Shown: piece after piece, positions 49,958-62,819 of the stretch | Numbering within the stretch: position 1 is the first letter of the stretch | How the letters are laid out: each line of letters begins with the position of its first letter | Assembly (NCBI RefSeq): GCF_040939455.1 | Contig: NC_134109.1 | Location: 35,171,501 to 35,235,500, forward strand | Direction of reading: 5' to 3' | Source: Microcebus murinus | Lineage: Eukaryota; Chordata; Mammalia; Primates; Cheirogaleidae | DNA length: 64,000 nt | The notes under the pieces: model-generated | What the model saw: only the letters and a program-made list of their open reading frames with translations | Databases searched by the model: none | Told to the model about the DNA's origin: nothing | Position numbers and translations under genes: made by a program

Positions 49958-50320
49958 TGCTATGGTTTGAACATGTCTTCTCCAAAATTCATGTTGAAAC
50001 TTAATCCCTATTTTGGTGGTATTAAGAGGTGGGGCCTCTTAGGAAGTGATTAAACCACAAGGGTGGAGCCCTCATGGATAGATTAATGTCTATAAAAAGG
50101 CTGGAGAGAAGTAGCCCAGGCCTTTTTTGTCCTTTTGCCTTCCTCCACGTGAGTACCCAGCATTTACCCCTTCTGCAAGAAGGCCAGCAGCAGACACTGA
50201 ATGCCAGTGCCTTGATCTTGAACTTCTCAGACTTCAGAACTATGAGAAATAAATTTCAATTGTTTACCAAATTACCCAGTAGGTGGTATTTTGTTTAGCA
50301 GCACAGACAGATTTGAGATG
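49958..50320 (+). mobile_element. MaLR (MLT1/MST-type) solo LTR, plus strand
   Basis: 'tgctatggtttgaacatg', 'aattcatgttgaaacttaat', 'aagaggtggggcctcttagg', 'aactatgagaaataaattt' and 'ggtggtattttgtttagcag' occur in the order of a MaLR LTR, with AATAAA near 50,248. No internal region. Confidence 0.85.
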
Positions 50321-50344
50321 ATCAAACCTCCTTTTCTTGAGCCC

Positions 50345-50490
50345 AGAACAGCATGCAACTTTTAAGTTCTGTGAAGACTGGATCCTGGTTTACATCACTC
50401 AACTACTACAATCTCAGCTCCAAGCACAGAGCCTGGCATGTAAGGTGGTTAGTACTCAGTAGGTATTTATTGAATGTTTGAACTTTGTTT
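50345..50490 (+). repeat. L2 3' end fragment
   Basis: 'agcacagagcctggcatgta' and 'agtaggtatttattgaatg' are the typical L2 terminus. Confidence 0.6.
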
Positions 50491-50578
50491 ATATATGCTG
50501 CTTTCCTGTGATTCTTGTGATGTTATTTTTATGTGTTTAAAAACTTTCTTGTAAAGTATTAGCATATTTCTTCATAAT

Positions 50579-50703
50579 TTTTGGAGACAGGGTCTCACTG
50601 TATTGCCCAGGCTGGTCTCAAACTCCTAAGCTGAAGCCATCCTCCCTCCTCAGCCTCCTGAGTAGCTGAGATTACAGGCATGTGCCACCAGGCCCAGCTT
50701 TTT
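50579..50703 (-). mobile_element. Alu-like monomer (FLAM type), minus strand
   Basis: A single reverse monomer from 'ggagacagggtctcactg' to 'ccaccaggcccagc', flanked by TTCATAATT copies. Confidence 0.8.
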
Positions 50704-50709
50704 TTCATA

Positions 50710-52620
50710 ATTCTTTACATGGAATAGTCAAAGAAAAATTGTGATGCAATAAGGAAGAGTCATAATGTAGACATAGTAGACACACAAATGTTTTTCATCT
50801 GTGGATTTATTTTACCTATAGTCCTGGAAGTGCTCTGACATTAGTGTACTGAGGGAGTACTAATGCGAAACCTCGGGACTTTCAGTCCTCTGTTTCTGAA
50901 ATAAATAGCTGTGAGGTGAAATTGTTACAGCTAGAACACTTTTTAGGGCAGACATCACCTGACATTTATTTAATGTGTTTCTTTAGCCTCCATTTCTCTC
51001 CTAGAGTCTTATTCTTCTTTCTTTCATCCTGAGCAGGTAGATAAAAAGCAAACATTTTCATTTCATCTTTAGTCTAAAAATTCAAAATGACAACATCACT
51101 AATAGAACCTATACCTTTGGCTTTATTGCAGCTCTCATCCTACTTAACCTTCATCTACTGGCCTTCTGTTCCTGGTGGCTGGGATTATAGAAAATTGGCT
51201 TGAAACAAACATCAGCTATGTCTCAACCTCTTTCTTAGCAGCTCACCCTCTTAATTCATAATCATACCAGCTTGATAGAGTGACTTCTAAACGATAATAA
51301 CAAGAATAGTAAAGTTAATTTTATATAGGATCTTTCATGCAGCTAGCTCTATTACAAAATGCTTTGCCAGCTTAAGAGTTGAAGAATTACAGTGCAGTGT
51401 TACTGAATTAAATAATAAGTAACAGTTGATACTAATAATTAGCTTAATTTATGGTCTAGTAGAACTGTCACAACTGAGGCAGCTCTCCCCCGCCCCTCAT
51501 CTCCGTCTTTTCCTTCTCCCTCCTCCTTTGGCAACAGCAGCCAAGTGAAGTGCTCAGATTGTCATATGACTCATCATTGAATCAAGTCATTTCTTATACT
51601 CTGTGGCTTTACAACCTTATTAGATCAAGAATTTCCAACCTTTTTGAAATTGCATCACCTCATCATTGTTTAATTTCACAACTGCTTCTCCTGATGTCAT
51701 GCACTTGGTGGGAGAGACACCCTAGGCTAGATTCAAATCTCTTGAGAATTTGCAACATTCTTGAAAAGGCTTTTGCTTTTTATAAAATCGAGGCTGACAA
51801 TTATACTCTACATGGTAACCTTGTAAAGAGGGTTCTCCTCTCCACTTAAACCAAAGGATTAGAAAACAAACACGTCAAGGCCATCCTGGAGTCACATGGC
51901 AGAAATTTGGAATGACTATTTTTCCAGTGTCTATGCATGGTGGCTTTCTGATCATGGACATATGACCTCAGTGATAGTTGGAAAGAATTCAAGAATATTA
52001 TTACATAAACCTGATCTAAAAACCCATGCAGCTTGGATTTAACACAAAATGCCCATTTTATCATACTTATTAAGTACCTCTCTCCCTATTTACTGACCCT
52101 TAGCCTATAAATCCTACAGCAGGAATATGGGCCTTTCCTGTAATCCTACCTGGTGACCAAACTCTCTAGGGCCACCACAGCCACACTTTCTAGAAGATCC
52201 ACTCTTGAGAGCCAAAGGGAGTTTGGACCCATAGGCTTTTTTTACTGTCTGCTGCAGGCTGTAGGATAATTGTCAGGGTGTCCTCTATGCTCTGATAACA
52301 CTGCCAACTTATCTGAATGAAATGTATCTCAATAACATTCCATGCTGGGGAGGGGGTCCTGAGCAGGAAGCAGCAGTAACATTTTATGCACCTTTTATTA
52401 TTGCATAAAAGTGATTAGCTGACAATTTATTACTTGGTTAAGACATCAAAACAATTAAAATGAACATAAAAATCTAACATTGCCAGACTCTTCCGGGCTA
52501 CCTGAGAACAACTGACATATCCATCTTTTTCCCTGTCACATGAAACTCTTCACAGGAACTCACCTCTCTCTAATACCACTATACCTAGCGGTGAGAGAGG
52601 GGCCCAGGTCTGAGTCCTAT
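50710..52620. other. No gene seen
   Basis: About 1.9 kb of unique-looking DNA. A 99-codon frame at 51,550-51,849 has no domain features and no exon signals that I can support. Confidence 0.45.
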
Positions 52621-52632
52621 TAAGCTTGGAGG

Positions 52633-52930
52633 CTGGCTGGGTACAGTGGCTCAGGCCTGCAATCCTAGCAATCTGAGAGGCCAAGGCAAGAGGATCACTT
52701 GAGCTCAGGAGATAAGCCTGAGCAAGAGTGAGACCCCTGTTTCTACTAAAAATAGAAAAATTAGCTGGGCATGGTGGAGTATGACCTGTAGTCCTAGCTA
52801 CTTGAGAGGCTGAGGCAGGAGGATGCTTGAGCCCAGGAGTTCGAGGTTGCTGTGAGCTAGCCTGATGCCATAGCACTCTAGCCCAGGCAACAGAATGATA
52901 TTCTGTCTCAAAAAAAAAAAAAAAAAAAAA
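52633..52930 (+). mobile_element. Alu, strepsirrhine type
   Basis: Exact duplication AAGCTTGGAGG at 52622-52632 and 52931-52941; small deletion in the left monomer and a long A-tail. Confidence 0.92.
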
Positions 52931-52941
52931 AAGCTTGGAGG

Positions 52942-54190
52942 GTTTTGTTTTGTTTTTTGTCAGCATAAGAGATCTCTTAGTTTTCCTAAAGATGAGCTTG
53001 TCCAATATAGGGGGGAAAAAACTGTGCAGCAAACCAAGAGATATTTCCAGTTCTTGCCTCTATCACCACTACATATTCTTGATTTTGTTTGGCTGATACT
53101 AAAACCAGGTTCATAGTATTGTAGTTTGCTCCATCAAAACAGAAGCCTTCCTGATAACTTTCTTCTCAGTCCCACTGCCCTTAAATATCTGCTAGAGAAA
53201 TAATTAATTGTGGAAAACCATGTTTGACAAATAGAATTGGAAATTTACTCCTGCAGAAAGTTCTTTGGTTTTACCCTATGCTTTCCAGAATGAATACAGA
53301 CCTTTGAGATTCTTAATTCAAAGTGGTTCTAAATCTCTCTCTAGGATTTAAACAAGAGGCAATGTCTGACAAACATGGAGTTTGAATACCAGTAATGCCA
53401 CTTAATTGCTACCAAGTTCTCCAAGCCTATTTTATCATCTGTACCATGGGGCCAAGTCTAGTGAGGGCTATTAGAATTCCTGCCCCATTCTTGCTATTTT
53501 TCCATTTCTTGACTATGGAGATTATCAGCCTGAAGGCTACTGCCTACAATACATGCCGCATGTAGCAACTAGTTTGATTACAATGATATGAGTTGGCAGA
53601 AAATAACTTTTTAGAAGTGATCAAACTATCTCTGAAATTTCCTAGGCTCATCTCAGAGGTTGTATCTGAGGAGCTAGACAAAGACAAGGGTTCTCAGACC
53701 TTATGGAGCCTTGAGACTCCTCACCTTCCACTTAACAAATGACCTCCCTGCTCCCGTGTTTATTTATTTGTGATTTAATAGGTTTTCTAAACCAATTACC
53801 ATGAGCAAACAGCACTTATTATAAGGCAATAAACAACAGTAAACCATGCCCTTATCTAAATTCATTGCTCTAAGCCACAGATCTGTAGGGAACTGTTAGG
53901 TTTAAAACTCACAGTTGGTTAAGATTGAAGATTTATAGGCACTCTCCTCCAGCTGTCTTTGGGAAGCCAACAGTGCCCAAATACCAAGTCTGGAAAGCCA
54001 AAGAACTCAAACCATGGTCACCTTGAGTCTTTCATTGAGGGCAGAGGAAAAAAGGAAGAAGAAAATAAGAGCAAAATCCTGTGTTTACCCATACACCTTG
54101 TCCCCAGGACATTTGAGTATGCAATACATTACAGACAACTTCTCCTCCAGGTATACTGACTAATAAAATAAATAGAAAAATCATTGTTGT
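52942..54190. other. No gene seen
   Basis: Unique-looking DNA, no recognisable element. Confidence 0.4.
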
Positions 54191-54390
54191 CTGGTTAAAC
54201 ATGGCAGATTGAACACTCACATTTATCTCTATTCTCACAAAACAAATTCAGCAATGAAATTTTTAAATGACATAAACCCACAAAGACAAAAGGAACACTA
54301 GACAAGGACACAACAAATGAGAAAAATAAACAATATTAAGAGAAAACTAATGTGACCAAAATGTTTGTACCCCTATAATTTCCTAAAATA

Positions 54391-54413
54391 AGAGAGAGAG
54401 AGAGAGAGAGAGA
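54391..54413. repeat. (AG)n microsatellite
   Basis: About 11 AG units in a row. Confidence 0.9.
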
Positions 54414-54847
54414 AAGCTGAAACCTAAACCTATAGGAAAAACAAATCAATTGGTCCCAGAATTCCAGAAAGACTCAGAAATTAGGGGCAACTGGTTCCTG
54501 CAAAGACAGGAATGTTGGGCAGGCCTGAAAACAGAAAGATTGGTTGAAAGTTTGTATAAAACTCAATTAGATCACCTCCAGTTCCTCTCCCTCTAACTCT
54601 GCGTGCCAGGCAGCTGCCCCTCCCCGACTCCACCAGGATTCTGTTTGGGAGGGAGGCCTGGCACAGCTAGAAGAAGGGTGGACACTGCTCTCTTTCCACA
54701 TGGGCTGATGGCACATTAGCAGCTGGGCTTACAGCCCCAAGGGGCAAATTAGAGGGGTTTTCTCTGAGAAAATTGATAAGCCTAAGAAAAATTGAGGTTC
54801 CACACAATCACCATTAAGTACTCAATAGTTTACTAAGATCCCATGTA

Positions 54848-55047
54848 GGGTGGCCAGATTTAGTATAAAAAAACACAAGGTACCCAGATAAATTTGAATT
54901 TCAGATAAACTATGAATACTTTCTTAGTATAAGTGTGTTCCATGTAATATTTAGGACACACTTCTTATATTTTTTAAAGTATTTATTGTTTATCTGAAAT
55001 TTAAATGGAATTGGGCATCCTGTAGTTTATCTGGAATCTCTACACCC
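54848..55047. mobile_element. Palindromic MITE-like element, copy 2
   Basis: Starts GGGTGGCCAGATTTAGTA and ends in inverted form, bordered by TA at 54846-54847 and 55048-55049. It shares 'aaatttgaatttcagataaac' text and its mirror with the copy at 40,991-41,208. Confidence 0.75.
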
Positions 55048-55309
55048 TACCCCAACTTCTAGTTGCTTTTTAGTGCCTCATTCTCATACAGGAACAGAAG
55101 GCTAAGAACCACCAAGTATGTTAGGAAAGCCTCCAACAGGAAAGACAGAGGCCACCACCAACCAACAGTACAAAGGAACTCAGAAGAAACAAACAATGAA
55201 GGAAGCAGAAGAGAACTAAACAATCTGGAATTATCATCATCAGAGAGATAAAATAAAAATTGCTGCATGAAACAAGAACAGCACTCTATTTAAAAAAAAA
55301 AAGCAGAAG

Positions 55310-55560
55310 AGAAATAGAAAGTCAAATACCACACGTTCTCACATATAAGTGGGAGCTAAATAACAAACACACATGGACATAATAGACAGTGGAGACTCAG
55401 AAAGGTGAGAAGGTGGGAGGGTGGGAGCAGGCTGAGGGGTGAAAAATTACTTAAGGAAGGATAGTTACACTAAAAGCCCAGACTTCACAACTACACACTA
55501 TATCCATGTAATGATACTGCACTTGTACCCCATAAATCTATAAAAATAATTTTTTTAAAA
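55310..55560 (+). mobile_element. LINE-1 3'UTR end, 5'-truncated
   Basis: 'ccacacgttctcacatataa', 'gtgggagctaaataacaaac' and 'gcacttgtaccccataaat' are an L1 3'UTR terminus in plus orientation, followed by A- and GGGA-rich sequence. Confidence 0.75.
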
Positions 55561-55675
55561 AGGAAGAAAGGGAGGGAGAGAGGGAGGGAGGGAAAGAAGT
55601 TAGTTCTAAAAATAAGAGAACTGAAAACATGATTACTGAAATTAAAAATGTACTCAAAAAACTGGAAGATAAATA

Positions 55676-56750
55676 AAGGAGTCCTGGTTTGGGGTGTTGA
55701 AGCCTGTGTGGGGAATGCCCCAGCATAAGACATCAGAGGCCGAGTTGGGAGAGGAAAGAATTTGTGCAGGGGAGGAGGTGGCAGTGGAGACAGGAGCTTG
55801 CTTATATATGAGGGATTGATGGAACATGTAAATAAATTATAGATAATAGGGGCCAGGTTCCCAATGCCAGAGAAAGGAGGTTCAAATACAGAAAGAAAGA
55901 AAACTGAGAATGTGCTCTGTGGGGTTAGGTTAGAATTGGAGGTATAACTGTGAACTCATGGTTTCTAATATAGGAGAGAGAAATACAGATGTAAATATAT
56001 GTGTGTTCATATATACATACATATATTCCTTAGCTCTGCCCACTGAAAGAGCTTGGGAACAGTGATGCCTCAATAGTAATAAGCACACCTAGCATCCCAG
56101 TCTTGCTTTCTAAAATTAATTGTCCACCAGGGCTCCTTGGAGAAATGGCTGATTCCTGGGCTGGGACAGAGAAAGTATTAAAAATAAGCCTAGAAAATAT
56201 GTTGTACCAGAAAACAAGAAAGTGCTTAAAGAATGATGGTGACATGTCATAGGAGGTGGATGCCACTTGAAGGGACTCCTACTGACTAAGCTGAGGATAA
56301 TTTGAGCATCAAAATACATATTTAATAAGTTGAAAGTTTGATAAGAAATGAGATATTTGCAGTTTCTAAGTAACTCTAAATATTTATATTGAATATTTAT
56401 TATGAAATATTATGAAATAACTAGCCTGTAATTTTCAAAAATATCAAGATCATGTAAGTCAAAGAGACTGAGCAACTCTTCTAGACTGAAAGAGACTAAA
56501 GGCATTATTGAGACAACTGTTAAAACTTGAGTGGGAGCTAAGTATTAGATGAGAGTAATGCATCAATATTAATTCCCCAATTTTTACAGCTGTATTGTGG
56601 GTTTTGTAGATTATATATGTCCTTGTTTATAGGAAACACACACTAAAATTTTGGGGGTGATAGGGCATCATATCAACAATTCAATCTCAAATAGTTCAGA
56701 GGGAAAGTTACAGATATTGTACTTGCAGCTTCTCTGAAAGTATGTGATTG
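55676..56750. other. No gene seen; possible old repeat
   Basis: Sequence near 56,020-56,320 ('ctctgcccactgaaagagct', 'aattaattgtccaccaggg') gives an impression of an old repeat but I cannot name it. No exon recognised. Confidence 0.35.
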
Positions 56751-56753
56751 TTT

Positions 56754-57269
56754 TGTAGGAGATTAGAATATGCCATCCCCAAATATGCCACTTTGCCATA
56801 AGGATTTTTATAAGCTGAAGACAACTGATGAACAGCAGACAAAAAGCTCTCTGCCCACCCCTCCCACACACCCATTTGCCTAAAAGAAGGTTTAGACTCT
56901 TAATTATCAGAGACTGTTGGCCCAGAAATAGCACTGAGGGGAATCTATGCAATAAACCTTACTAAAAAAAACCCTTATCTTCCATTAGTTTCCCCCATAC
57001 ACTTACCTTCCAGTTTGCTGCCCTTAAAAGCCTAAACCCCTTTTCCTTTGTCTTGCCAGTTTACATATTGTTCTTTGTTCAGATGCTAAGCCCCAAATTC
57101 TAACCACCCCCTATAAATTTCTCATCACTGAGTTGCTACTACATGCTGCACATGTTAATAAACTCCATGTGTTTTTCTCTTGTTAATCTGTTTTTTGTCA
57201 GTTTAATTTCCAGGGCTCCAGCTGGAGACCCTAGGCAAATAGAGGAAAAAGTTATTTTCCTACCCTACA
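56754..57269 (+). mobile_element. Solo LTR with 4-bp target duplication
   Basis: 516 bp from TGTAGG to CCTACA, a perfect 6-bp terminal inverted repeat, flanked by exact GTTT copies at 56750-56753 and 57270-57273. It contains AATAAA at 57158-57163 and a U5-like tail. A 4-bp duplication suits class I (gammaretrovirus-like) elements. No internal retroviral sequence adjoins it. Confidence 0.85.
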
Positions 57270-57273
57270 GTTT

Positions 57274-57719
57274 CAAAACAAAAAAATAAATACATCATAT
57301 AGCTGTTGTGATAATTAAATGGGCTAATGTATAAAAAAGACTATTGGTGATATAAAGCAGGGATTTCCTGTCATTTGGATATCATGGTCCAGTAAAAGTG
57401 GGATTTTTTTATGGGAAGGACACTGGAGTTATCATCCTTTAGCCACATGATGACATTACAAAGAATAAGACTACCATCAATTACTGTTATTTCATGAATG
57501 ATTATTTCTGTGACAAGCAACTCACTTTGGCAGAGACATAATCTCAAAATTTAAAAATTGAATACATTTGCCTCTAAGGAAAACTCAGCATACTGTTCTT
57601 ATTCTTATCATTTTGCCACTGCACCAACTGGTGAAAACTTATTCATGAACTAGGCTATGTCCCCATATCTGGCGCCAAGTCTTTCCTCTTTTCCTGCCCA
57701 TTCACCTAGACCGTAAGTC
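57274..57719. other. No gene seen
   Basis: Unique-looking AT-rich DNA. Confidence 0.4.
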
Positions 57720-58032
57720 TTCACTGTCCAACATGGTAGCCACTAGCCACACATGGCTATTAGGCACTTGAAATGCAGATAGTCCATTTTAAGATGTGCT
57801 ATAAATATAAAATATATATTGGATTTCAAAGACATAGTATGAACAAATGTAAAATATCTCAATGATTTTTATACTGATTACATGTTGAAATAATAGTATT
57901 TGGGCTATATTAGATTAAACATAATGTATTATTAAAAATAATTTCACCTGTTTTTTTTTTAACATGACTAGAAAAATTTTAAATTACATATGTGGCTTAT
58001 ATTATATTTCTACTGAACACTAAACAGCACTG
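57720..58032. mobile_element. Nonautonomous hAT-type element
   Basis: 'cactgtccaacatggtagcc', 'ccacacatggctattaggc' and the terminal 'aaacagcactg' fit a MER-type hAT element; the target duplication is no longer readable. Confidence 0.6.
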
Positions 58033-59090
58033 CTCTAAGGATACTTTCTTTCCCAAACCAGTTTGTAAGCTTTTGTTGTGAAGAGTTGGGAGAAGAAAAG
58101 AAATGGGATTAGAGAGGTAGGAGGAAAGAATAAAAAACATATGGCCAGGGTACTGGGGACAATTTAGGGGATTTGGTAGGTAAAAGCTTCTGTCAGGTGC
58201 AGATTTAGGAGAGAAAAGGGAATTTAAGAAGTGTCCTCTGGGTTATGAATCTGCTTCCCTGTAGTGTTCTTTTAGAGATTTGCATCTCTAAAGATTGGAA
58301 TGCATGTTTGATTTCTTCTTTGCTCCTGGATTACCTTCTTTGATGATTATTCTGGGAAACTGAGCCTCCTGAGGACCTCGGGATTTCTTCGGGTTACTTT
58401 ATTATTCTAAATATTCATTAAATCAGTCCACAAAGCTCTTTAGGACTTTTCTTTCCATCCTTTTCCCCCATTCTTTCCACCCTTCCAACTGGGGTAACAG
58501 TGGTCACATACTAATGGAGATCTCACTCCACTGAGGCTTTCTTACCCTCTAGACTCGCTCTTAAAGATGAAGAGTCATTTGCTTAATGAGATGCCACTTT
58601 CTTTCCCTCCTCATATTAATTATTCAGACCTTCCCTTTACAAGTCCTCTGAGGCAAAACGGTCCAGGACACACACTGCTCCATCTCATGGGGAGATGCAC
58701 TTTCTGAAGTATAGGAACAAGTCTTCAGAACGGGAGTGGGAGAAGAGACAGACAATGCCCATGGCAGCCCCTCTGACCAACTCCAAGTACACTAGCCTTC
58801 CCCAAGCTCTGGAGAAGCCTGGAGAAGATGCAGTCCTTAGTGAATAAATAAATTGCCCAAGGACATAAAGCCTTTCCTCCCTTCCATTTTCCTTTCTTTA
58901 GCTCTTCCCTTTCCCCTAGATTTCCTTTTCTAGTTCTCTCTAGTACATCTCTTCCTCTCCCTCCCTTCTTACAGAAAGAGTCTGTATTCTCTTTAGCATC
59001 ATATTGTGTAAGTCAGACCAATTTACTACCTACCTCTCCTTAGTGTATTGCAGTTTAAACTTTTTAACTAGCTGAGAATAAAAAACTGGT
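58033..59090. other. No gene seen
   Basis: Unique-looking, pyrimidine-rich in parts (58,870-58,980); no recognisable element. Confidence 0.4.
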
Positions 59091-59105
59091 TAAAAAGAAT
59101 TTCAA

Positions 59106-59229
59106 GCCAGGCATGGTGGCTCACATCAGTAATCCCAGCACTTTGGAAGACTGAGGTGGGAACATCGCTTAAGCCCAGGAGTTCGAGACCAGCCTGGGCA
59201 ACAAAGCAAGACCCTGTCTCTTAAAAAAA
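59106..59229 (+). mobile_element. Alu-like free left monomer (FLAM type)
   Basis: A single left monomer with its own A-tail and exact 14-bp duplication AAAAAGAATTTCAA at 59092-59105 and 59230-59243, so it was inserted as a monomer and is not a broken dimer. Confidence 0.9.
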
Positions 59230-59629
59230 AAAAAGAATTTCAATCTCCAGTGTGTAGATGGAAAGTCCAGGATATTTTGAAGGGTGACAGCCCTTTCCCA
59301 AGGGCTCTGAAATACAACACCATAGTAAGGTGGTTAATTTAACTGGATAAGGTAAGTCTTTTAGGAGTCTCTTCTGAGGGAGGCTTGAGATCATGTTTCC
59401 ACTGCTAACCAAAGTGATGCTTTGAAAAGGGGCACAGAGCCGTGGTAGGGTATACACTGAATACTCATTCTGGTGGGCTGCTATGTATGTATATATCCTA
59501 GGGATAACATATAATAATGTTATTGTGATCAGAGCATGAGACTAAGGATTTCTTTTCTCTTAAAAAAAAAAAAAAAAACAGAAGTCATCAGGGGATCAAG
59601 GGAAAAGCTTATATAACAGCTTCCCAATG

Positions 59630-59935
59630 TCCAATTTTTCCAAGGCTGGTTCATTCAAGTCTCAGCCCAAATTTCACTTCCTCAGAGATGTATTTCCTGA
59701 CTGGCCAGTCTATAGTAGCAATTTCTCAGCCCCATTTACTCTACATATTTTATCATAGTGTCTCTTTTTCTTCATATTTTCTGTTACCTTAAATTTTCTT
59801 GTTCACTTACTATCTTCCCCATTATAACATAAACTCCATAAGGGTAGAAACTTTGTCTGTCTTATATTGTCTCTCCAGTCCTTGGCACATATTAGGTGCT
59901 CAATAATTATTTGTTGAATGAATGAGAGAAAGAAT
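59630..59935 (+). repeat. L2-type LINE 3' end
   Basis: 'aagtctcagcccaaatttca', 'cctcagagatgtatttcctg', 'aaactccataagggtagaaa' and 'gcacatattaggtgctcaat' give nearly the full L2 3' end. Confidence 0.85.
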
Positions 59936-59939
59936 GCAC

Positions 59940-62810
59940 AAGAGGAAGAATTTGTAGGACTTGGGAGGGGAATCATGCCCCTCTTTGCTCTTAGATGGGC
60001 AGGGTAACTGCAAATGCTCAGATACTCGACACACATTGCAGAATATTTAATGAGAATATTTAATAATATTTAATAAACAGTTGAAGGCCTTGCAGATGGG
60101 CTGCCCAATATATCTAAAAGAAAAGGATAGTGTGCTATCACTAGAAATGATACTCCCATTATTTTGTTTCTTGCTGAATGCGGCCATGAAGGGGAGAATA
60201 CCTTGGGAAAGTTTTTTGCCAAAAGGATTAGAATAGAGTAAGAGAGAAAAGATTAATGTTAAGTTGATCATTCTAAACTTCAAAAGGTACAGACTGTCCT
60301 GGGAACAGAGCCAGAGCACGAGGGGTAGGTGTGTACTGCAAGCCCTCGGGTGCAACCCCGGGCTCACAAAGAAGACACACGTGCAATCAAGTGTGGCCCA
60401 GGAATGATGTGACTGTGGGAAATGAAGTTACTGGGATCATTAATGATACAGATGTGCCTAGATTTCAAGGAGGACTTGGTCCTACTAGGAGGGTCACCCG
60501 AGCTCCCATTTTGGCAAGATCAAATGTGTGTAGTCCTATAGCACTCTACTGGGACGGGCCTAAACCTAGGTGAGCCTGTCTGGACCAATTAGACAAAAGA
60601 AAGGCAGGTTAGTGAGGCTTCCCTCCTTTCAAGTGAATACCTGGAAGTGTCTAGAGGGGTTGGAGCAATATGGGCTGTTGGCTGGAGTCTGTTCTAGATG
60701 CAAGAGAATGCTGAGGAGGACGAGAGTGCCTTGCATTGGCATGAGCTCTTCAATTTTCAGAATGTTTTTGAATCTGTTATCTCATTGTACTCTTATTTCA
60801 AACCTGTGAGGTTGGGAGGGCAGTTACTGCTTTCAAAGCCATTTATGAATGTGGAGACTAAAGCACAGTTTGTGGCTTGTCCAGAGTTAACTTGCTAAAA
60901 ATAGTAGGAGAACCAGCGCTCTCCACCAGGTTTTTTAAAAATGTCAACCCCTGCATCAGAATCACCCAGGGAGGATGCTCGACATGACCCAACATAGGGG
61001 GAGGAAAAATATCTTTTCTTTCTACCCTTCTGAGTTCTTGGCTGGGGGGGGGGAGGGCGCCTGTAACAAAAGCCAGATTGACAAGAGAAAAATATACAAA
61101 TTTACTTAATATATATAAGTTTGACATAGCATGGCAGCCTTCAAAATGACGACTCAGAGAAGCAGTTAAACCTGAGTGGGTTTTAGACTAGGTTTGACAA
61201 GGAGTTGGAGAGTCATGGAGAAATGTGATGGAACAAAAATGTGTGAGCTAAGTCTAGTAAACTGGGGGAACAATGAGGCCTATTAGTTTAGACTCCTCTC
61301 TGTGTCCCTCTGACTTCAGAGGTAAGGCTGCCCCTTTCCTGTGAGTATAGGCAGTGCACCTCTCACATAAAGGGAAGGTCAGAAAGTCCTTCCTGCACTG
61401 GCCATTTCTCAAATTCCTTAAGCATAAACTGTCTGATACACCAAGGTAGTATGTCCTGAATCCCATTACTCACTGCAGAAGTTCTTAATCAGAGGATATC
61501 TTGGGTCAGGGTCCAGAAATCTGCCCTTTTATTATGAATTCCAGGAGATTCTTATGCATACTAATTGTTTATCCTGGCATATCACCCTCAACCCTAAAGC
61601 AATTTGTAATCCATCGAGCCATTAGCTCAATTCTGAGCTCATTGATTTCTATATTCTTTCCCTTAAATAGTCCCCCTTTGAACTGGAAACACCAGGAGTT
61701 CCTTAGAAGAGACGATTGTGCAATTGTAAAGAGACGAGCAAACAAATGTTGACAGGGACTATTTGCAGCTCTGGCAAGGAACACTTGTTAAAGCAATCAT
61801 AACCAAATTGTAGATTGTAAAACATAGCAAAGCCTGGGAATCTGCTCTTCAGTGGTTAAAGCAACATGCAACCCAACTAGCTGATCAGGTGTTCCAGGAC
61901 TAAAAAGAATTGACAAAGAGATTTAGAGTCATCACAACTGGCAAAACCAAAGCTCCGTTGGCAGGCTAGAGGGTTGTTGAAACAAGATATGCTGCAACAA
62001 GTTCTGGAGCAAAATAAAGCAAGTATTTCAAACTGTCAAAAGTGAATAAAGTGGGGATGGAGGAGTACCTACCACAACATCCAAAGCAAATTAAGGAAAT
62101 ACCCAGATTTCCACTGACCTGAATTCTTGGGGAGAGGGGAATGGGACTTATAATTTAATTTTAATGCAAAATATTGAGTTTGTATGAGTCAGTAAGTGTC
62201 CTTCCTTAGGACTATAGTAATTTAGTCCCAGTAAGTATCCGTACAAGGTCTATAGTAATCCCTTACATCTGGTAGACTTCTTTACACTTGAAAATCCTCT
62301 ATGGAATCACTCTCATGTGATCGTGTAGCACCTTAAAGTTTTCAAAGTTCTTGCATCATACTTCCTTCATTACCCATGATCTTTATGACTGTTCTGCAAC
62401 ATTTATCGTCTTTTTACAAAGAAAATTTTGAGAAAATATGGGCTTATAAAATTAATATTTAAAAATCATTGTCAGTTGTTTTAGCTTGTGGTAATAGTAC
62501 TATAATTATATAGGAGAATGTCCTTATTGGGGGAAGCTACATGCTTAAGTATTTAGAGGTGAAGTGTCATGATGCTTGCCACTTACTTTCAAATTATTGA
62601 GAATAAAATATACATACACACACAGCAGTAAGATAACAGCACATAAAACCCACAAAAAGCAGCAAAAGACAAAATGGCAAAGAAATAGATAAAATAATTA
62701 GTGAAATCTAAGTAGTATGTATAAAGGTGTTCATTGTATTAGTTTTTCAACATTTTTGTATACTTGTTAATTTTTATTATAAAATGTTAAAAATTTGAGT
62801 ATTTGTGGTT
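59940..62810. other. No gene seen; one vague LTR-like patch
   Basis: The stretch 61,000-61,300 ('aaaagccagattgacaagag', 'agtggttttagac'-type text) may be an old LTR piece, low certainty. 61,482-61,560 may be a hAT/MER5 fragment. Nothing coding can be supported. Confidence 0.35.
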
Positions 62811-62819
62811 CAGTATTTT

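Larger units (their letters stand above)
54190..55675 (+). mobile_element. Old LINE-1 5' region (L1M-like), interrupted
   Basis: Starts near 'taaacatggcagattgaac' and reads as old L1 5' sequence with ORF1-like text near 55,590-55,675. It is broken by an AG repeat, a palindromic MITE and a younger L1 3' end. Confidence 0.45.

Noticed and set aside
52550..53032. 160-codon minus-strand frame
   Set aside because: It runs through an Alu and its T-rich tail; typical Alu-derived peptide text.
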